DNA of 64,000 nucleotides from Collinsella sp. (GCA_019414055.1 DXMV01000024.1:1-64000), one strand, 5' to 3'; shown: positions 8,704-16,847, counted from the first letter of the stretch. Notes: a model not told the origin generated them from the sequence alone. Translations and numbers: made by a program.

Positions 8704-9366
8704 TTAGATAGCGAAAAGTTTAGCAAGCTCGGCCACCGAGTGCACCACCGCATCGGCGCCCGCGGCCTCATGCTCACCCGGCGCCGCCGCGCCCGAATAG
8801 ATGCCGATGCACGGCACGCCCATCGTGTGCGCGCCCTCCACATCGTTAAAGCGGTCGCCGACCATCACGGCCTCGTCGGCCGTCGCGCCCAGAGCCGCCA
8901 GCGCATCGCGGACCGAATCCGCCTTGGTCTCGCGCCCCTGCGGCGGATTCATGCCGACCACGGCTTCGAACTGGCAAAGCCCAAGCTCATGCACCATATC
9001 GATGCACTTTGCCTCCATGCGCGACGTAGCCACCGCCATGCGATGACCCTGGGCCGCCATCCCGTCGAGCAGCTCGGGGACCCCGTCGAACACGGGATAT
9101 TCCTCCGGCCCCAGCTCATCAAAAAAGGCGCGGTATTCGTCTGCCACCACCAGCGACTCCTCGCGCGAGAAACCATAGAAGTCGTGGAAGCTCTTCCACA
9201 GCGGAGGCCCGATCATACGGCGCAAGTCACCCATCTGCGCCTCCGAAAACCCGCGCGCAGCCAGCGTCTTGCGCGTCGAGGTCATCACCGCCCGACCCGT
9301 ATCGGCCACCGTGCCGTCAAAATCGAACAGCACAACCGGCCGCTCGCAAAGTTGCAATGCCGCCAT
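8704..9366 (-). CDS. HAD hydrolase, phosphoglycolate phosphatase-like
   Basis: A 220-residue HAD-fold phosphatase of the Gph/PGP group with a helical C1 cap. Motif I is LFDFDGTVADT, motif II is ATSRM, and motif III/IV is VMVGDRFNDVEGA. It may remove phosphoglycolate or a related damaged metabolite; the family is broad. The start at 9366 has GAGGGG in front; an upstream in-frame ATG at 9399 lacks such a site. It lies between pepV and the divergent degV gene and shares the 5' intergenic region with it. Confidence 0.87.
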   Translation of the reverse strand: MAALQLCERPVVLFDFDGTVADTGRAVMTSTRKTLAARGFSEAQMGDLRRMIGPPLWKSFHDFYGFSREESLVVADEYRAFFDELGPEEYPVFDGVPELLDGMAAQGHRMAVATSRMEAKCIDMVHELGLCQFEAVVGMNPPQGRETKADSVRDALAALGATADEAVMVGDRFNDVEGAHTMGVPCIGIYSGAAAPGEHEAAGADAVVHSVAELAKLFAI

Positions 9367-9460
9367 CGGCACCCCTCTTCCCCAGTTGATGATTTCCACA
9401 CCACCGCTTCAAACTGTTGACTATTCAACAATTGAACCTAGCAATGTAGAGCAACTCCAC

Positions 9461-9466
9461 TATACT
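9461..9466 (+). promoter_or_regulatory. Possible -10 element of the degV gene
   Basis: TATACT lies 57 bases before the degV start and is followed by a plausible purine start site. No good -35 hexamer is found at 17 bases, so this is tentative. Confidence 0.35.
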
Positions 9467-9522
9467 TGTCGCACTTTGCTCTCAGAAGGCGGTGCACAAG
9501 CGCCCCGACGAAAGGTGCAACT

Positions 9523-10383
9523 ATGTCTTTTGCCATCATAACCGACTCCACGTCGGACATCTCCCCCGTCCGCGCCCAAGAGCTCGGCATTTACGTGATT
9601 CCGCTGCATGTGATTATCGAAGGCGAGGATCTGCTCGACCAGGTACAGATTACCGCCGAGGAGTACGTCGAGCGCATGGCTGGCTCCGAGCAGCTACCGC
9701 ACACCTCGCAGCCGAGTGCCGGCGAGTTCAAGGCGCTCTTTGATCGCGTGCGCGCCGACGGCCACGATAGCGCGATCTTTATCTCGCTATGCAGCGAGTG
9801 GTCCGCCTGCTATGCCAACGCGAGCCTGGTGGCCGAGACCCACGCGCTCGACGTGCGCTGCATTGATTCGCGCACCGGCTCGGGTGCTGAGGGCCTGCTG
9901 GTGGAGTATGCACTGGCCATGCGCGAGGACGGCCGCAGCCTGGACGAGACCGAGGCACAGATCCGCGCGACGCTGCCCGACGCCCACCTGCTGCTGATCC
10001 CCCGCACGCTCGAGAACCTCGTTAAGAACGGCCGCGCGCCCAAGCTCGCCGGCCAGCTCACGCAGATGCTCAACATTCGCCTGGCCGTTTCGCCGGAGTG
10101 GAAATCGGGCGAGATCAAAGCCATCAAAAAGGGCCGCGGCGCCAAGCGCATCGTTGCCAACACCATGGCCGATTGCCTCGCATTTTTGGCCGAGCATCCG
10201 GGCTCCAGCGTTCGCGTGCTCACGACCGGTGCTGCCGAGGAGCAGGAGCTCGTCAACCAAGCGCTCGCAGGCCAGGGCTACGTGGACGCCGGCACCGGCC
10301 CCATCGGCTGCACCATCGCCACCCACGTAGGCGTCGACGCCATCGCCATCAGCTACTGCCCCCGCTACCAACCCATCCACTAG
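9523..10383 (+). CDS. DegV family fatty-acid-binding protein
   Basis: A 286-residue DegV-fold protein. Members bind a fatty acid and serve as FakB-type partners of fatty-acid kinase, presenting acyl chains for phosphorylation and phospholipid synthesis. The N-terminus AIITDSTSDIS and the segment HTSQPSAGEF carry the family's conserved Ser/Thr head-group contacts, and RTLENLVKNGRA is typical. ATG at 9523 follows GAAAGGTG at good spacing; the open frame reaches 9466. A second DegV protein is encoded at 24542-25432, as is usual for organisms with several FakB proteins. No kinase gene (fakA) is in the window. Confidence 0.92.
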   Translation: MSFAIITDSTSDISPVRAQELGIYVIPLHVIIEGEDLLDQVQITAEEYVERMAGSEQLPHTSQPSAGEFKALFDRVRADGHDSAIFISLCSEWSACYANASLVAETHALDVRCIDSRTGSGAEGLLVEYALAMREDGRSLDETEAQIRATLPDAHLLLIPRTLENLVKNGRAPKLAGQLTQMLNIRLAVSPEWKSGEIKAIKKGRGAKRIVANTMADCLAFLAEHPGSSVRVLTTGAAEEQELVNQALAGQGYVDAGTGPIGCTIATHVGVDAIAISYCPRYQPIH

Positions 10384-10398
10384 GGGCACCTTTACCAC

Positions 10399-10462
10399 TT
10401 GCGGTGAAATAGGGACTATTTTTGGCTTATCAGCAGCAAACTAATCCCTATTCCACCGCAAC
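10399..10462. repeat. Palindrome with TTGCGGTG arms
   Basis: TTGCGGTGAAATAGGGACTA pairs with TAATCCCTATTCCACCGCAA (17 of 20). The core carries the GGGAC motif and the arms match those at 16650-16714. It lies between the 3' ends of degV and the toxin gene. Confidence 0.7.
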
Positions 10463-10476
10463 TTAGAAATCGGCAA

Positions 10477-10785
10477 TCAGCCCTGCGGGCCCTGGAATAG
10501 TTCCTCATGCGAGCCCATTCTGACCAGCCGGATCACAGGATTAGTCTTATGCGGCAAGTGGAGAACGACCACATCGACCAAGCCATCGGATAGATGGAAA
10601 TCGATGTGGCCGTTGTAGTTGCCGCCCGGGTTTGAAAGCTCGTGGGCACCATATTCCGCGGGAAGCGAGCCGTGAGCCGCAAGCTCTGCGACTGCCGCCT
10701 TAAACTCGGTTTTTAACTGCGGATGGATGCGCATCGTCCGCTTGTAATCCGCCTTAAACTGAGCCTCGACCTTAATCTCAAACAT
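10477..10785 (-). CDS. YafQ/RelE-family mRNA interferase toxin
   Basis: A 102-residue type II toxin with the RelE/ParE fold. The C-terminal RLVRMGSHEELFQ matches the YafQ subgroup, where the His and Phe of this motif take part in ribosome-dependent mRNA cleavage; further histidines lie in the middle (HIDFHLSDG, VVVLHLPH). It follows the antitoxin gene by two bases and is surely co-transcribed with it. Activity would be held in check by the antitoxin and auto-repression. Confidence 0.88.
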   Translation of the reverse strand: MFEIKVEAQFKADYKRTMRIHPQLKTEFKAAVAELAAHGSLPAEYGAHELSNPGGNYNGHIDFHLSDGLVDVVVLHLPHKTNPVIRLVRMGSHEELFQGPQG

Positions 10786-10787
10786 CG

Positions 10788-11087
10788 CTAGTCCTCATCG
10801 AGGAATGATATAAGCTCATCAGCGTTATTGAATGACGGGCTGTCGTCCGGCAGAATCCCCAACTCATGAGCTTCGGCGATCACCATGGCACGCCTCGTTG
10901 CCTCGTTGGGAACTTCGGATCGACCCACGATCTCAAATGGAATCTTTCGTTGATTTACCAGCTGCCGAACAGCAAGGTTGAGATACGAATTGAGACTCAG
11001 ACCGACCGTATCCAAGAACTCAGTCGCCTGTTCCTTGAGCCCCTCTTCGATGCGAACCGTCGTAGGCTTAACCGTTGCAGTAGACAT
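10788..11087 (-). CDS. RelB/DinJ-type antitoxin
   Basis: A 99-residue antitoxin with an N-terminal ribbon-helix-helix segment (TVRIEEGLKEQATEFLDTVG, then SLNSYLNLAVRQLV) followed by IPFEI, as in DinJ. The acidic C-terminal tail, ending in DELISFLDED, probably wraps the toxin. ATG at 11087 has GAGGAGG six bases upstream; the frame runs on to 11162 but would cross the promoter. The gene precedes the toxin, the normal order, and a perfect palindrome at 11137-11168 is a likely operator. Confidence 0.88.
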   Translation of the reverse strand: MSTATVKPTTVRIEEGLKEQATEFLDTVGLSLNSYLNLAVRQLVNQRKIPFEIVGRSEVPNEATRRAMVIAEAHELGILPDDSPSFNNADELISFLDED

Positions 11088-11120
11088 ACGCAACCTCCTC
11101 GCCCTCGTCTTTTGCATCAG

Positions 11121-11126
11121 TATACC
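11121..11126 (-). promoter_or_regulatory. Probable -10 box of the toxin-antitoxin operon
   Basis: On the minus strand TATACT lies 33 bases before the antitoxin start, just downstream of the palindrome at 11137-11168. The palindrome would cover the -35 region. Confidence 0.5.
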
Positions 11127-11136
11127 CAGTTTAGAT

Positions 11137-11168
11137 GGCAGATTGATGTTAAATAACATCAATCTGCC
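11137..11168. promoter_or_regulatory. Perfect 14-bp inverted repeat, likely antitoxin operator
   Basis: GGCAGATTGATGTT and AACATCAATCTGCC are exact reverse complements around AAAT. There is no T-run after it on either strand, so it is not a standard terminator. Its place over the promoter of a ribbon-helix-helix antitoxin gene suggests the auto-repression site. Confidence 0.65.
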
Positions 11169-11201
11169 GTTCTCATTACTACAACAACAGGCACGCTCGC
11201 C

Positions 11202-11960
11202 CTACATCAGCCCGCTCAGGGCGATGTCGACGGCCTCGTTGAGGTCGTCGGTGATGTGGACGAGGTCTGGATCGAGTGGGCTGATCATGCCGGCATCCAT
11301 CACCGGGCCGTTGAGCCAGTCGAACAGGCCCTGCCAGTACTCGGTGCCCAACAAAACGAGTGGCATGCGCTTGACCTTGTGCGTCTGCACCAGCGTGAGC
11401 ACCTCGAACATCTCGTCGAGCGTGCCAAAGCCGCCGGGGAACACGATGGCGCCCGAGCTGTATTTGACGAACATGGTCTTGCGCACAAAAAAGTAACGGA
11501 AATCCATGCCGAGGTTCACGTACTTGTTGAGCCCGTGCTCGTGCGGAAGCTCGATACCCAAGCCGACCGACTTGCCGTTGACACTCGCCGCTCCCCTGTT
11601 GGCCGCCTCCATGACGCCGGGACCGCCGCCGGTGATAACCGCCACGCCGCGCTGGGCGATCTTGCGACCGACCGTGCGCGCCGCCTTGTAGAGCGGATCG
11701 GTCTTGGGCGTGCGGGCGCTGCCGAAGATGGTCACTGCAGGACCAAGCTCGGCAAGCGCGCCAAAACCATCGACAAACTCTGCCTGAATGCGCAGCACGC
11801 GCCACGGATCGGCATGCAGCCAGTCGGTCGACTCCTCGGGCGCCAGCAAGTTGGCATAGGTGTTGTCCTTAGGAATCATGGGGCCGCGCATGACCACGGG
11901 GCCGCGGCGGTACGTCTCGTCGTAGGCAGGCTCGCCCTCGACGTTTTCATTCTTAATCAT
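11202..11960 (-). CDS. LOG-family nucleotide 5'-monophosphate phosphoribohydrolase
   Basis: A 252-residue Rossmann-fold protein of the TIGR00730/LOG group. Members hydrolyse nucleoside 5'-monophosphates (in plants, cytokinin ribotides) to free base and ribose phosphate. The signature GGGPGVMEAANRGA and PGGFGTLDEMFEVLT, with the catalytic Arg and Glu, are intact. The start at 11960 follows TAGGAGT; an upstream in-frame ATG at 12032 lies inside a terminator-like hairpin. The physiological substrate in bacteria of this type is unclear. Confidence 0.9.
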   Translation of the reverse strand: MIKNENVEGEPAYDETYRRGPVVMRGPMIPKDNTYANLLAPEESTDWLHADPWRVLRIQAEFVDGFGALAELGPAVTIFGSARTPKTDPLYKAARTVGRKIAQRGVAVITGGGPGVMEAANRGAASVNGKSVGLGIELPHEHGLNKYVNLGMDFRYFFVRKTMFVKYSSGAIVFPGGFGTLDEMFEVLTLVQTHKVKRMPLVLLGTEYWQGLFDWLNGPVMDAGMISPLDPDLVHITDDLNEAVDIALSGLM

Positions 11961-11975
11961 GGGTACTCCTATCGA

Positions 11976-12024
11976 GAAAAAGAAAAACGGGCGGGGTCGA
12001 CGCCATGCGCCAAACACCCGCCCG
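11976..12024 (-). terminator. Intrinsic terminator between tgt and the LOG gene
   Basis: On the minus strand CGGGCGGG pairs with CCCGCCCG across a 33-base loop, followed by TTTTTCTTTTTC. It ends transcripts from tgt just before the LOG ribosome binding site. Confidence 0.6.
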
Positions 12025-12173
12025 AACATCAACTATTCGGTATGGTACCCACGATGCATCAAGTGCTTGCAAGCTATCGGTCATCGGTCGCGCAGACGGT
12101 GTTAGCGAACGTGATGACCGGCCGGCGCTCGTCCCTTGCCGTTGCCCGCGCTTTGCAAGCGCCCGCGCCGCTC

Positions 12174-13313
12174 TTAGTAGTCCACCGCCGCAGGGCTGTT
12201 CATCCAGTCGCTCACAAACGCGCCGTAGCGGCCCTCGATAATGGCCTGACGGGCACGCTGCATAAGGTTGAGCAGGTAGTAGATGTTGTGCATCGACAGC
12301 AGAATACCGCCGAGCATCTCCTTCTGCGTGACCATGTGACGGATGAGCGCGCGGCTGTAGCCGCCCGTGCATACCGGGCAGGTGCAGGTGGGGTCGATGG
12401 GGCCGTCGTCGTGCGCAAAGCGCGCGTTGCGGAAGTTGAGGCGACCCTCGCTGGAGAATGCCGTACCCATGCGGCCAGTGCGCGTCGGCAGCACGCAGTC
12501 GAACATGTCGATGCCCACGCCAACGCCGCGCACGAGCGTGGTAGGGTTGCCGACGCCCATGAGGTAGCGCGGCTTGTGCTTAGGCATGTACTCGGAAACC
12601 AGCGGCGCCAGCGTCTCGAACATGGTCTCATGGTCCTCGCCCACCGAGTAGCCGCCGATGCCGTAGCCGGGGAAGTCGCCGCACTCCTCCAGGTGGCGCA
12701 GCGATCGCAGGCGCAGATCCAGATGCATGCCACCCTGAACGATGCCAAAAAGTGCCTGGTCATCACGGGTATGAGCCTTGTAGCAGCGCTCGGCCCACAT
12801 ACTCGACAGCTCCACGGCGCGCTCGACATAGGCACGCGTGGCAGGATAGCCGGGGCATTGGTCGAGCTGCATGCAGATGTCGGAGCCGAGCTTCATGGCG
12901 ATTTCCATGTTGTCCTCGGGCGTCCAGAACACGTGGCGGCCGTCGTAATCGTTGACGATAAAGCGCACGCCCTCGTCGGTGAGCTTGACGGCGTCGTTGT
13001 GGCTGAAGACCTGGAAACCGCCCGAGTCGGTGAGGATGGGGCCGTGCCAGTTCATGAACTTGTGCAGTCCGCCCAGCTCGGCGATGGTGTCCTCGCCGGG
13101 ACGCATGGACAGGTGGTAGGTGTTGGCGAGCACAATCTGCGCACCGAGCTGCTTAACGGTCTCGGTGGGGATGCCCTTGACGTTTGCCTTGGTGCCCACG
13201 GGCATAAAGATCGGCGTCTCGATGTCGCCGTGCGGGGTGTGCAACACGCCGGCACGCGCGTGCGTCGTCGGGTCCTCGGCGATCAGGTCGAATTTAAAGA
13301 GGCTCTGGTCCAT
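12174..13313 (-). CDS. tgt: tRNA-guanine transglycosylase
   Basis: A 379-residue TIM-barrel enzyme that exchanges guanine-34 in GUN-anticodon tRNAs for preQ1 (bacterial type), the entry of the queuosine base into tRNA. Visible features are the nucleophile region ILTDSGGFQVFS, LMGVGNPTTLVRGVGVGIDMFDCVLPTR, and the zinc site CTCPVCTGGYSRALIRH with its His. Length and motifs are normal. queA and queH lie 3.7 and 5 kb away on the same strand, so the last steps of queuosine synthesis are locally grouped although not in one operon. Confidence 0.97.
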   Translation of the reverse strand: MDQSLFKFDLIAEDPTTHARAGVLHTPHGDIETPIFMPVGTKANVKGIPTETVKQLGAQIVLANTYHLSMRPGEDTIAELGGLHKFMNWHGPILTDSGGFQVFSHNDAVKLTDEGVRFIVNDYDGRHVFWTPEDNMEIAMKLGSDICMQLDQCPGYPATRAYVERAVELSSMWAERCYKAHTRDDQALFGIVQGGMHLDLRLRSLRHLEECGDFPGYGIGGYSVGEDHETMFETLAPLVSEYMPKHKPRYLMGVGNPTTLVRGVGVGIDMFDCVLPTRTGRMGTAFSSEGRLNFRNARFAHDDGPIDPTCTCPVCTGGYSRALIRHMVTQKEMLGGILLSMHNIYYLLNLMQRARQAIIEGRYGAFVSDWMNSPAAVDY

Positions 13314-13454
13314 AAACTGGAACTCCTTGGTTGCGGTTCATACGCAAACCATTATACGGGCAACCATCGAACCGCACCGACTCGACAGAAACTGGCGCAA
13401 GAGGGAGCGCGGCAGGGACACGGCAAATGAGCGAGGATTTTCGGACACTTACCT

Positions 13455-13524
13455 CACGAGAGTGGATAATCTCCCACTTTGAGCCCGCAAACAAACCAAA
13501 AACGGGAGATTATCCGCTCTCGTG
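13455..13524. repeat. Palindrome with GAGAGTGGATAATC arms
   Basis: CACGAGAGTGGATAATCTCC and its right-hand partner GGAGATTATCCGCTCTCGTG agree at all but one position, flanking about 28 bases. It lies upstream of tgt in an island of palindromes. Confidence 0.75.
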
Positions 13525-13539
13525 TGAAGGGACGTATGA

Positions 13540-13570
13540 ATGTGACAAAGGGACTGTCCTTTTGTCACAT
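13540..13570. repeat. Palindrome with ATGTGACAAA arms and GGGAC core
   Basis: ATGTGACAAAGGGAC and GTCCTTTTGTCACAT pair at 14 of 15 positions around a single T. It directly precedes the three-stem element at 13573-13742. Confidence 0.75.
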
Positions 13571-13572
13571 TA

Positions 13573-13742
13573 GCAACGCTGATGTTTTGGCCACGACAGC
13601 GAGCGGTCGCCAGAGCGAACAAATTGGCATGAAAAGAGGACGGCATAGACCTTCTGGTCATGCCGTCCTCTTTGAATGACAAGTTGTCGCTCTGGCGACC
13701 GTGCAGCGTCAACTGGTTACGCGGTTTGGTAAAACCGCGTAA
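13573..13742 (-). ncRNA. Three-stem covarying element, copy 1 (candidate structured RNA)
   Basis: Read on the minus strand from just after the dehydrogenase stop codon: stem 1 GTTACGCGG / CCGCGTAAC, then GACGCTGCA, then stem 2 GGTCGCCAGAGCGA / TCGCTCTGGCGACC, enclosing stem 3 GAGGACGGCAT...ATGCCGTCCTC with apex GACC-AGAA-GGTC followed by TTTT. A second copy at 16848-17014 keeps every stem with compensatory changes. It could be a 3' UTR RNA, a terminator or a mobile palindromic unit. Confidence 0.55.
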
Positions 13743-13745
13743 CTA

Positions 13746-14546
13746 CTAAGGACGCTGGCCCATGCCGCCCTCGAGGGTGACAGTCTCGCCGTTCATATAC
13801 TTAAAGTCGGGGCCGCAGAGCTGAACGACCACGCGGCCGATCTCCTTCTCGACGTCGCCGTAGTGGCCCGCCGGCGGCATGTGGACGTTGGCCTTGAACG
13901 CCTCGGGATAGGCATCCTGGAAGTTCTCGAGCGCAGCGGTCCAAGCAAGCGGGCAAACGATATTGACGTTGATGCCGTCCTTGCCCCACTCGTTGGCGGC
14001 AACGCGAGTCAGGCCGCGGATGCCCTCCTTGGCGGCAGCATAGCTGCACTGGCCGTAGTTGCCAAACAGGCCGGCGCCCGAAGCAAAGTTGACCACGGAG
14101 CCCTTGGTCTCTTTCAGGTGCGGATAGGCCTTCTGCATGTACAGGTAGGTAGCATACAGACCGGAGTAAATGGCCAGGTTAAACTGATCCATGGTGTGAT
14201 CGGCAATGGTCACGCCCGAGGCGCTGGCCTGAGCGTTGTTGACGACGGCGTCGATGCGACCAAACTCCTCAATCGCCTTGTCGATAACGTTCTGCACGAC
14301 GGCCTCGTTGTCCTGGCCGGCGGAGACATCGGCCTGAACAGCCAGAACCTTGACGCCGTACTCAGCCTCGAGAGACTCCTTGGCAGCCTCGAGCTTGGCG
14401 ACGTTGCGGCCGGTGATGACGAGGTTCGCGCCCTCCTTGGCAAAAGCGATATCGATGCCGTAGCCGATGGAGCCGGCGGAACCGTCCTTGAGCGTGGCCT
14501 TGCCGCCGCCGGTGACGATCACGGTCTTACCAGTGAAAAGTCCCAT
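13746..14546 (-). CDS. SDR oxidoreductase, 12-alpha-hydroxysteroid dehydrogenase-like
   Basis: A 266-residue classical short-chain dehydrogenase. It has a nucleotide-binding TGGG at 12-15 with SIGYG at 26-30, NNAQ at 103-106 (in place of the usual NNAG) and the catalytic Ser156, Tyr169 and Lys173 (QCSYAAAKEG). The C-terminus GETVTLEGGMGQRP and the stretch NNAQASASG closely resemble, from memory, the NADP-dependent 12-alpha-hydroxysteroid dehydrogenase of bile-acid-transforming clostridia. If so it would oxidise the 12-OH of cholic-type bile acids. ATG at 14546 has AAAGGAC upstream. The fold is certain; the substrate is an inference. Confidence 0.9.
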   Translation of the reverse strand: MGLFTGKTVIVTGGGKATLKDGSAGSIGYGIDIAFAKEGANLVITGRNVAKLEAAKESLEAEYGVKVLAVQADVSAGQDNEAVVQNVIDKAIEEFGRIDAVVNNAQASASGVTIADHTMDQFNLAIYSGLYATYLYMQKAYPHLKETKGSVVNFASGAGLFGNYGQCSYAAAKEGIRGLTRVAANEWGKDGINVNIVCPLAWTAALENFQDAYPEAFKANVHMPPAGHYGDVEKEIGRVVVQLCGPDFKYMNGETVTLEGGMGQRP

Positions 14547-14840
14547 ACAAAGTCCTTTCAAATCGCGACGGGCCCGCCCGTCGACTGCGCGCATCCAACT
14601 TCACGCGCCAAAAGCTGACATGCGACTTTAGCGGGTTCAAGTGAAAAATAAAGCCCATGGCAGGCGAACGGTGCAACGTCTTTCGGCGAAGGGAATGTCA
14701 AGTAAAAATTGGATAGAGCGACCGAGTTTTTGTTAACGTAACGAGTCATCGAACACGTTTTGAAACTTTGCTGCGGGGCGCGGGATGTCGGCGCGAGACT
14801 TTATCATAGGGTGACGAACAACGATGAGGAGCACATGCCT

Positions 14841-16622
14841 ATGACAGACGAGCTGGACCCCCAGACTCAACAGCATATTGATAATTCCGCAGACACCATT
14901 GACGACTGCGATACTTCCACCAGAAGCGATGGCGGCATTGATGCCGCTGTCGAGGAGGCTCCTGCCGCCGCAGACGAGGCCGCAGACGCAAATGTCGCCG
15001 CAGAGCAAGACAAAGAAGAGCAGCTAGAGCAGCCGGACCCGAGCGATACTGAGCCCAAGGCTGAGAACGCTCCGCAAGCAGCAGGCCCCATCGAGGTGTC
15101 TTCGGAAGAAGAGCTCGACGCCGTCATGGACTCCATGATGGATGCCGTCAAAGCGATGAAGGACGCTGTCGCCGATGCCGATGTCGACGCCGAGGAAGAG
15201 GAAGCCGCCGAGGCCGCCTCGACGTTTGTGCCCGGCGAGACCCCGGTTGCCGACCAGGGCAGCACCATGCCCTCGTTCCTGCAACTCGAGCACCCCACGA
15301 TCGGCACCGACGCGGTCGACCCGCACGCAGCGGGCTTTTCCGTGATCGAAGGCGGCACCGGCAATATCGCCGCACCGCAGGCTGCCGATACGAATGCCGC
15401 CGAGGCCGCGCACCCGACCACCACGCATGCCCCCGCCACGAGCCGCGACCTGGGGAGCGCCGTCTCAAACACAGCTAACGCCGTGGGCACTTTTATCGCC
15501 CAGGGCGCGTCGGCCATGCGCGAGATGAACGCCGCCAAGAAGGCACTCGCCGATGCCCGCGCCCACCTGTCCGAGCTTGAGCGGCGCATCGCCGACCAGG
15601 CAGAGGAGCTCGAGACGCGCCAGGACATCGCAAGCCGCTACGATCAGATCATCGCCGATCAGCGCCAGGCAATCGCCACGGCACAAAAGACCGCTGCGGC
15701 CGCCGAGATTGACCGCGACGCCCATGCCGCCAAAGCGACGGAGCTCAAGGGCCAGCTCGAGCAAATGAAGGCAGAGGACGATGCGACCGAGCTCCGCCTG
15801 AAGGCTGCACTCGACGCCGTGGAAGCCCGCGAGGCGAGTTCGCGCGAGACCGGCAACCGCCTGGTTCGTCGCCTTGAGGATTCCAAGCGCATCCGCGACA
15901 AAGTGAAGGCTGAGCGCGATACCGGTGTCGCCGCCGCACGACACACTGCCGATGTTACGCGCGCACAGCTCGAGACCTTGCGTCGCGAGTATGCCGAACT
16001 GCAGCGCAACCCTTCGGCAAATCCCGCCAATTACACCGTGCGCACCAGCGAGCTGTCTATGCAAATCTCCGACGCTGCCGACGCCCTCCGCAAGGCCGAG
16101 GAAGACATTCCGCGCGTGACCGCCGATCTTGAGCATTCACTTGCCGCCGCCGAGCAGGCCGTCGAGCAGGCACAGGCTCCCATCGCCGACGCTAAACGCG
16201 CGCACCAGGCCATAACGGCCGAGGCAGATGCCGCGCGCGACGAGCTGCAGTCCGCAAAAACTGCCGCCGCGACGCGTCAGCGCGAGCTGCGCGAAAAGAT
16301 CACCGCGCAGGACAAGGCACGCCGCGAGCAAGAGCAGGCCATCGCAAACGCCCGGGCAGATGCCGCGCATGCGCAGTCGATTATCGAGCAGGCGACCGAG
16401 GTGCACGACCATCCCGAGATCACCGAATCGCTCGCCGGGTCCTTGGCACGTGACAAGGCCGAGCATACCGAGACCGAGCGCGAAGTTGCCCAACTCGAGG
16501 CCGCCGAAGACGACGTGCGCAAGCGAACCCGCGACTCACGCGTCAAATTCACCGGAGCCATCGTCTGCATCATCGCCGCAATCCTGGTGATCATCGCAAT
16601 CTGGCTGTTCATGAGCAAGTAA
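14841..16622 (+). CDS. Tail-anchored coiled-coil protein with acidic N-terminus
   Basis: A 593-residue protein I cannot place in a named family. Residues 1 to about 210 are acidic, low-complexity and rich in Ala, Asp and Glu. From about 230 to 560 it is a nearly continuous coiled coil (heptads of Ala, Leu, Glu, Arg, Lys). One hydrophobic segment near the C-terminus (FTGAIVCIIAAILVIIAIW) is followed by LFMSK, so it would be a tail anchor with the coil in the cytosol. The start at 14841 follows GAGGAG by nine bases; ATG at 14835 is only three bases away from it. A structural or scaffolding role is plausible but unproven. Confidence 0.85.
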   Translation: MTDELDPQTQQHIDNSADTIDDCDTSTRSDGGIDAAVEEAPAAADEAADANVAAEQDKEEQLEQPDPSDTEPKAENAPQAAGPIEVSSEEELDAVMDSMMDAVKAMKDAVADADVDAEEEEAAEAASTFVPGETPVADQGSTMPSFLQLEHPTIGTDAVDPHAAGFSVIEGGTGNIAAPQAADTNAAEAAHPTTTHAPATSRDLGSAVSNTANAVGTFIAQGASAMREMNAAKKALADARAHLSELERRIADQAEELETRQDIASRYDQIIADQRQAIATAQKTAAAAEIDRDAHAAKATELKGQLEQMKAEDDATELRLKAALDAVEAREASSRETGNRLVRRLEDSKRIRDKVKAERDTGVAAARHTADVTRAQLETLRREYAELQRNPSANPANYTVRTSELSMQISDAADALRKAEEDIPRVTADLEHSLAAAEQAVEQAQAPIADAKRAHQAITAEADAARDELQSAKTAAATRQRELREKITAQDKARREQEQAIANARADAAHAQSIIEQATEVHDHPEITESLAGSLARDKAEHTETEREVAQLEAAEDDVRKRTRDSRVKFTGAIVCIIAAILVIIAIWLFMSK

Positions 16623-16649
16623 ACCAGTTGCCAAAAACGCCCCAACGCA

Positions 16650-16714
16650 GTTGCGGTGAGATAGTTCCTGTTTAGCCCTCAAAAAGGCCAATTCAAGCAC
16701 TATCTCACCGCAAC
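16650..16714. repeat. Perfect 16-bp inverted repeat with GTTGCGGTG arms
   Basis: GTTGCGGTGAGATAGT and ACTATCTCACCGCAAC are exact reverse complements. The arms match the palindrome at 10399-10462. Confidence 0.8.
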
Positions 16715-16717
16715 TTT

Positions 16718-16750
16718 TTGGTGCAAAGGGGTCAGGCTACTTTGCACCAA
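16718..16750. repeat. Palindrome with TTGGTGCAAAG arms
   Basis: TTGGTGCAAAG pairs exactly with CTTTGCACCAA around GGGTCAGGCTA, which keeps the GGGxCAG core. Confidence 0.75.
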
Positions 16751-16802
16751 CTTGGTGCATATAAACCAGTCCCCATTGCGCCAACAACGTTTGCCCAGAT
16801 AA

Positions 16803-16839
16803 AACCTGCCAAAATAAACCTGTCCCTTTTTGGCAGGTT
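16803..16839. repeat. Palindrome with AACCTGCCAAAA arms
   Basis: AACCTGCCAAAA pairs with TTTTGGCAGGTT around TAAACCTGTCCC, the GGGACAGG core. It directly precedes the second three-stem element. Confidence 0.75.
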
Positions 16840-16847
16840 GAACCACG

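Noticed and set aside
12026..12173. Possible tRNA or small RNA before the tgt 3' end
   Set aside because: No cloverleaf could be formed; only a short GCGC-rich hairpin is visible.
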